A DNA stretch of 56,639 nt from Microcoleus sp. bin38.metabat.b11b12b14.051 (GTDB lineage: Bacteria > Cyanobacteriota > Cyanobacteriia > Cyanobacteriales > Microcoleaceae), in contig NZ_JAAFKD010000038.1 in NCBI RefSeq assembly GCF_013299165.1, forward strand, positions 1 to 56,639, read 5' to 3'. The notes beneath the pieces were generated by a model, which saw only the letters and a program-made list of their open reading frames with translations, made no database searches and was not told the origin of the DNA. Of the stretch, positions 52,679-56,639 are shown piece after piece (position 1 is the first letter of the stretch; the number at the start of each line of letters is the position of its first letter). The position numbers and the translations under genes were made by a program.

Positions 52679-53558
52679 GTGATTTTGTCTCCATGTATAG
52701 GACACCATTTTCTGATGCGAACCTGATGTTTGTGATTAGTAATAAGCCAGTTTTAAATCTGTCTTTTAACCGTGGATAGCTGTGAAAACAGTATTAGCGG
52801 TTGTGGAAAATATCAAAGGCGAGTGCAGAACTAGACTCTAAAGCCCACCTTTCCCAAAAAGCGAAAGGCTTCGCACTTTTGCCGATGTCGGCGCGATCGA
52901 GTTGCGATCGCGATCGAACTTAAACTGAATACCTCGGTATTTTGCAACGCGAATCTGAAGAAATTCTGCGACCTACAACTAATTGCACCCGTGTTCAGAG
53001 TTTAACTTCATCTGCGAAAATGCAGAATCCGCAAATCTACTTCCCCAATCTCGGTCAGATATTTTGATCGAACCCTGACTTGCTACCTAAAGCTAAGTTT
53101 GCCAGCTAATTTTGCTTGTCGCATCTTACTTCAGATAGGTTTAGTAGATTTAGGTTGAGTGCCAGAAGTTCCAGAGAATCTCTTTTCGTACCAGCGGCCC
53201 TTGAGGTCGAGCATCGTCTCTCAGGATTGGTAAGGAGTCGCTGACTCCTCTCATACCTGCGACCAATAATTTACAGCTTATGCAAACAAGCTCAAGCCCA
53301 GCCTAAGCGAGATTGACATCGTAGCAAATCTTTTTGTCTTTGTGCTGCATCTTACATTAATAATTTAACAGATATTATCAAGTTTTGTAAAGTTTATAAA
53401 TTTTTTGAGGTTTTAGCGAAGCCGAACTCAGCCGGCTCAGAAGAGGGGAGTGACCTGGAGAAACCCGGTTTCTACGAAATTTTGTGTTTATTGACGAGAA
53501 ATCTGGGAAGAAACCGGGTTTCTAGCCCCATGTGTAAGCCCTGAAAATGCCCCAAGTG
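52679..53558. other. Long non-coding stretch, one inverted repeat
   Basis: About 880 bp with many stops in all frames. AGAAACCCGGTTTCT at about 53458-53473 and AGAAACCGGGTTTCT at about 53508-53522 are each palindromic and also pair with each other. GCGATCGCGATCG lies near 52904. No RNA gene could be recognised, but the length leaves room for a non-coding RNA. Confidence 0.45.
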
Positions 53559-54077
53559 TTACTGGAAAAACTCGATTTCAATCTGATCGCCCACTTTGAC
53601 ACCAAGTTCAGCAGCCCGCCCGCCCCGGAGTTCGATTACTCGATCGACTGGAGTATCTGGCCCGTAAGTGGGACAAGGTTCGGCGGTACAAGGAGGGCTT
53701 TCGGCTGCGATGGCTGTCACGACTCCATCCCGCAGAAAAATCATATCCAGAGAAATCTTGCAATTTTTCATCCAAAAATTGACCCAGCGCGCCGGTTTAA
53801 AATCAAACAGCATTCCTCTGTCATCGGCTAAAGAAGTTCTGTACATTAAACCTATAGCCTGTTGTTCCGATGTTTTAGCGACTTCAAGTTCGATAGGGCG
53901 ATCGGCAATCCGAGCTCTAGCAGAAACCTGCAAAACTTGACCGGAGGTGGTAGCAGTCGGAGACTGCGAGGCCAAAGTACCGCTAACACCAGAAGAATTC
54001 GCCACAGGTAAAGCCGGCGAGCATCCCAGCAAAAATATAATTACCCCAATACTCAGGAAATTAAGCAAATAACTCAT
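53559..54077 (-). CDS. DUF192 lipoprotein
   Basis: 172 aa, with a lipoprotein signal (FLSIGVIIFLLGC; lipobox FLLGC) and a DUF192 domain: IELEVAKTSEQQAIGLMYRT, MLFDF, VNFWMKNCKISLDMIFL, a Cys-containing segment (PPCTAEPCPTYGP) and VIELRGGRAAELGVKVGD. DUF192 proteins form small beta-barrels at the cell surface; the role is unknown. ATG 54077. Confidence 0.85.
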   Translation of the reverse strand: MSYLLNFLSIGVIIFLLGCSPALPVANSSGVSGTLASQSPTATTSGQVLQVSARARIADRPIELEVAKTSEQQAIGLMYRTSLADDRGMLFDFKPARWVNFWMKNCKISLDMIFLRDGVVTAIAAESPPCTAEPCPTYGPDTPVDRVIELRGGRAAELGVKVGDQIEIEFFQ

Positions 54078-54363
54078 AATGATTTTAGATTTTAGATTTT
54101 AGATTGGTAATCGCGAATTGGTAATGGCGAATTTTTAACTAATGACAACTGACAACAGTCAACTGACAACTGTCAACTGTCAACTGTCAACTGTCAACTG
54201 ACAACTGACAACTGACAACTGACAACTGTCAACTGACAACTGACAACTGTCAACTGACAACTCTTCGACTCCCCTCGACTTCGCGGGCGGGCAAGTCGCG
54301 AGCGCGCAAGCTGTCAACCCCTCGACTCCGCGGGCGGGCTCTTCTGTCAACTGTCAACTGACT
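54078..54363. repeat. ATTTTAG and heptamer (CAACTGA/CAACTGT) arrays
   Basis: GATTTTAGATTTTAGATTTT follows the DUF192 start at about 54080-54105. An array of ACAACTG/TCAACTG seven-base units runs at about 54143-54262 and again at 54344-54360. Between lies a CTCGACTTCGCGGGCGGGC / CTCGACTCCGCGGGCGGGC near-duplicate at 54276 and 54319. Confidence 0.85.
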
Positions 54364-55059
54364 TTAAGCTTCGCGCATCACGTAACCAACACCGCGCACA
54401 GTCTGAATCAAGCGCTTTTCGCCTTCATCTTCTATTTTGAGGCGCAGATAACGGATGTAAACCTCAATCACATTCGACTCGCCGAGAAAGTCGTAACCCC
54501 AAACATTTTCTAGAATTTGTTCGCGAGTCAAAACATCGCGGGGATGTTCCATTAAATACTTTAGCAGTTCAAATTCCTTCATCGTCAGGTCGATCGCCCG
54601 TCCGTTCCGTAGGGCGCGCCTAGACGCCAAATCCAAAACTAAATCACCAAACCTCAATTGTTCGCTGCTGGTGCACTCCGGCTGTAAATACAAGCGCACT
54701 AACTCCAAAAAATCTTCGCTGCGGTAAGGTTTGAGAAAATAATCATCAGCCCCAGCTTCCAGACAAGCCACGCGATCGTCAACTGTATCGCGACCGATCA
54801 ATAATAACACCGGCGCCCGATTGCCGCTACTTCGGAGATGAGAACACAGCGTCAGTCCCGATTCAGGGCCAAGTATGCGATCGATTACAATCAAAGCTGG
54901 CTGCAATTCATGGGCTAAATGTTGGCCTGTGGCGATAGTAGAAGCTATTACCGGTTCGTAGCCGGAGGATTTTAAGTCTAGACTTAAGTGTCCGGCGAGA
55001 ACTTCGTCTGTTTCTACTAGCAGGACACAGGGATTGCGATCGAGAGTAATTGCAGCCAT
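54364..55059 (-). CDS. nblR: Response regulator, NblR type
   Basis: 231 aa from ATG 55059. The longer frame to 55242 is the translated heptamer array and is rejected. Receiver domain (about 1-125) plus OmpR-type winged helix (about 135-231; LTMKEFELLKYLMEHP, VIEVYIRYLRLKI, TVRGVGYV). The receiver start CVLLVETDEVLAG, the acceptor region IVIDRILGPESGL and the closing region ARDTVDDR-like GRDTVDDRVACLEAGADDYF match NblR, the regulator of phycobilisome breakdown and starvation survival. The acidic pocket is unusual (ETD for DDD), consistent with NblR acting without phosphorylation. Confidence 0.85.
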   Translation of the reverse strand: MAAITLDRNPCVLLVETDEVLAGHLSLDLKSSGYEPVIASTIATGQHLAHELQPALIVIDRILGPESGLTLCSHLRSSGNRAPVLLLIGRDTVDDRVACLEAGADDYFLKPYRSEDFLELVRLYLQPECTSSEQLRFGDLVLDLASRRALRNGRAIDLTMKEFELLKYLMEHPRDVLTREQILENVWGYDFLGESNVIEVYIRYLRLKIEDEGEKRLIQTVRGVGYVMREA

Positions 55060-55094
55060 TGAATTGACCGATGAAGACCATAACTGTTCTAGCA

Positions 55095-55355
55095 CGTATC
55101 TAGGGACTGTTGACTGTTGACTGTTGACTGTTGACTGTTGACTGTTGACTGTTGACTGTTGACTGTTGACTGTTGACTGTTGACTGTTGACTGTTGACTG
55201 GTGACTGTTGACTGGTGACTGTTGACTGTTGACTGTTGTCATGGGAAATGAGGAGATTGCGAGAGGGAGAGATTGGGAGGTTCGGAGAATGACAGATTAC
55301 CAATTACCGATTACCGATTACCGATTACCGATTACCGATTACCAAATTCAATATT
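55095..55355. repeat. TGTTGAC heptamer array and ATTACCG array upstream of nblR
   Basis: About 18 seven-base units (GTTGACT, some GGTGACT) at 55107-55231, just upstream of nblR. Six ATTACCGATT-type units follow at about 55296-55345. The heptamers read as TVNSQQS in one frame. A GGACTGAAGTCCTTACTACAAACC palindrome member lies at about 55364. Confidence 0.88.
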
Positions 55356-55417
55356 AAAATTATAGGACTGAAGTCCTTACTACAAACCTAATTTGTAATT
55401 ACCCTGTTGAACAATTT

Positions 55418-56338
55418 ATGAGTATCATTGTATTTGGCAGTATCAACATTGACTTAGCAGCAAAAACTCCCCGATTGCCGCAGCCAGGGGAAACTATAAT
55501 CGGGAGCAATTTTTTCACGGCTGGCGGCGGCAAAGGAGCAAATCAAGCCGTAGCAGCAGCGCGTCTTGGCACTTGCACTCACTTGATCGGCCGTGTAGGT
55601 AACGATAAATTTGCTGAGGAATTATTGACAAGTTTACAATCTTATGGTTTAAATACAGACAATGTTTTAATAGATAAAAATACTCATTCAGGCGTAGCAA
55701 TTATTGCCGTAGACGAGATAGGTCAAAATAATATTATTGTGATTCCGGGCGCGAACAATAATGTCGGTGAAGCAGATATCGAACGTCTAAAAAAATTGTT
55801 ACCGTCAGCTACATCGTTGCTGTTACAGTTAGAAATTCCGCTGGAAGTTGTCGTGAGGGCGGCGAAAGTTGCACGTGAAGCGGGGGTGCGAGTGATTCTC
55901 GATCCAGCACCTGCTGTGGCTGATTTCCCTATCGACTTTTACCCTTTAATTGACATTATCACGCCGAACGAAGTGGAAGCTGGTCATTTAGTCGGTTTTG
56001 GGGTGCATGACACTGAAACGGCGATTCTGGCTGGCAAACAGTTGCAGGAACGCGGTGTTAAGAATGTTATTGTCAAATTGGGCGATCGCGGGGCGGTTGC
56101 TGTGACTCCAGATGAGAGCTTTTTTGTGCCTGCTTTTGCTGTGAGGGCGATCGACACTGTGGCTGCTGGCGATGCTTTTAACGGCGGGTTGGCTGCGGCA
56201 TTAGATGGCGGTCTAACACTGTCAGAGGCGGTGGTGTGGGGCTGTGCAGCGGGCGCTCTATGTGCAACTAAGGTGGGTGCTCAGGTTACTATGTGCGATC
56301 GGGCAACCTTTGATGAATTTTTGCACAATTCAGTTTGA
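55418..56338 (+). CDS. rbsK: Ribokinase
   Basis: A 306-aa PfkB-family sugar kinase. MSIIVFGSINIDLAAKTPRL, the GGGKGANQAVAAARLG substrate loop, IPGANNNV, VKLGDRGAV, and the anion-hole/base DTVAAGDAFNGGLAAAL are typical of ribokinase (ribose to ribose 5-phosphate). It is normal in length and has no neighbouring ribose transporter. Other pentose substrates cannot be excluded. ATG 55418. Confidence 0.93.
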   Translation: MSIIVFGSINIDLAAKTPRLPQPGETIIGSNFFTAGGGKGANQAVAAARLGTCTHLIGRVGNDKFAEELLTSLQSYGLNTDNVLIDKNTHSGVAIIAVDEIGQNNIIVIPGANNNVGEADIERLKKLLPSATSLLLQLEIPLEVVVRAAKVAREAGVRVILDPAPAVADFPIDFYPLIDIITPNEVEAGHLVGFGVHDTETAILAGKQLQERGVKNVIVKLGDRGAVAVTPDESFFVPAFAVRAIDTVAAGDAFNGGLAAALDGGLTLSEAVVWGCAAGALCATKVGAQVTMCDRATFDEFLHNSV

Positions 56339-56361
56339 ATTTGTCAGGTATTGTAGGGTGC

Positions 56362-56639
56362 GGTTATCAGGTTTGTAGTGAGGACTTCAGTCCTTTAATT
56401 TTAGGAAGGACTAAAGTCCTCACTACAAAGGGTTATCAGGTTGGTAGTGAGGACTTCAGTCCTTTAATTTTAGGAAGGACTAAAGTCCTCACTACAAACG
56501 GTTATCAGGTTTGTAGTGAGGACTTCAGTCCTTTAATTTTAGGAAGGACTAAAGTCCTCACTACAAACGGTTATCAGGTTGGTAGTGAGGACTTCAGTCC
56601 TTTAATTTTAGGAAGGACTAAAGTCCTCACTACAAAGGG
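56362..56639. repeat. Four-copy 69-bp tandem array of a palindromic element
   Basis: Units start with GGTTATCAGGTT at 56362, 56431, 56500 and 56569. Each holds GTAGTGAGGACTTCAGTCCT, a TTTAATTTTAGG loop, and its inverse AGGACTAAAGTCCTCACTAC, so each could fold into a stem of over 20 bp. Copies alternate between TTTGTAG and TTGGTAG. The array reaches the window end and may continue. Confidence 0.92.

Noticed and set aside
55060..55242. N-terminal extension of NblR with TVNSQQS repeats
   Set aside because: It is the translated heptamer array; NblR proteins begin near the methionine at 55059.
56362..56639. Possible CRISPR array
   Set aside because: Period 69 bp with identical internal sequence; these are tandem hairpins without unique spacers.

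Overview
The window looks like a chromosomal segment of a filamentous, non-heterocystous cyanobacterium of the Oscillatoria/Microcoleus type. The reasons are the many HIP1 octamers (GCGATCGC), the heptamer tandem arrays (CAGTTGA type), abundant short palindromic repeats of the 'GTAGTGAGGACTTTAGTCCTT' type, and cyanobacterium-typical genes: nblR, DUF5340, DUF2949, DUF1822-CHAT, xisH/xisI, cyanoexosortase and XisH-like accessory pairs. No rRNA or tRNA gene and no CRISPR array was recognised.

Layout. 1-1300: a lone TnpB element. 1318-4231: a MITE-like repeat, a thioredoxin-fold protein, an agmatinase-family ureohydrolase and an alpha/beta hydrolase. 4692-10979: signalling block with a winged-helix/Ser-Thr-kinase/periplasmic-binding receptor, an RsbQ-like hydrolase interrupted by a 90-bp element, and a membrane GAF/PAS adenylate cyclase. 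11510-15897: palindrome array, LytR-CpsA-Psr protein, a small membrane protein, rpe and a DsbA-like lipoprotein. 16334-18534: small stress-type genes including a CsbD protein. 19267-22188: UrtA-like hybrid histidine kinase. 22437-30196: accessory stretch with a DUF433/DUF5615 toxin-antitoxin pair (antitoxin frameshifted), a 19-residue repeat protein, uvrB, a PemK/MazF-type pair, a plasmid-like wHTH gene with a perfect 34-bp palindromic operator, and a toxin/immunity-like pair. 30287-38920: aldo/keto reductase, DegT aminotransferase, cyanoexosortase with its partner protein, and Wza-like plus Wzc-like polysaccharide export proteins, together an envelope/exopolysaccharide region. 40241-50597: lpdA and trpC with about 8 kb of defence/toxin-type genes between them (DUF4365 pair, HEPN-MNT, a three-gene CHAT-protease/kinase operon, an orphan YefM antitoxin and XisH-XisI). 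50931-56338: DUF5340, alanine-glyoxylate type aminotransferase, DUF2949, DUF192 lipoprotein, nblR, ribokinase; the window ends in a 69-bp tandem palindromic array.

How it fits together. Housekeeping metabolism (rpe, lpdA, trpC, uvrB, ribokinase, agmatinase) is interleaved with sensory proteins that borrow amino-acid/urea binding domains, and with accessory islands. The most promising candidates for little-described biology are: (i) the operon at 43961-48165 encoding a CHAT-zinc ribbon-Ser/Thr kinase-TM protein with a DUF1822 protein and a helical protein; (ii) the single-chain wHTH-kinase-TM-LivJ receptor at 4692-7376; (iii) the RsbQ-like hydrolase beside a PAS cyclase; (iv) a UrtA-like hybrid kinase whose binding domain has no export signal; and (v) the unfamiliar toxin/immunity-like pair at 29236-30196. 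All functional statements are read from sequence by eye; no database search was run.
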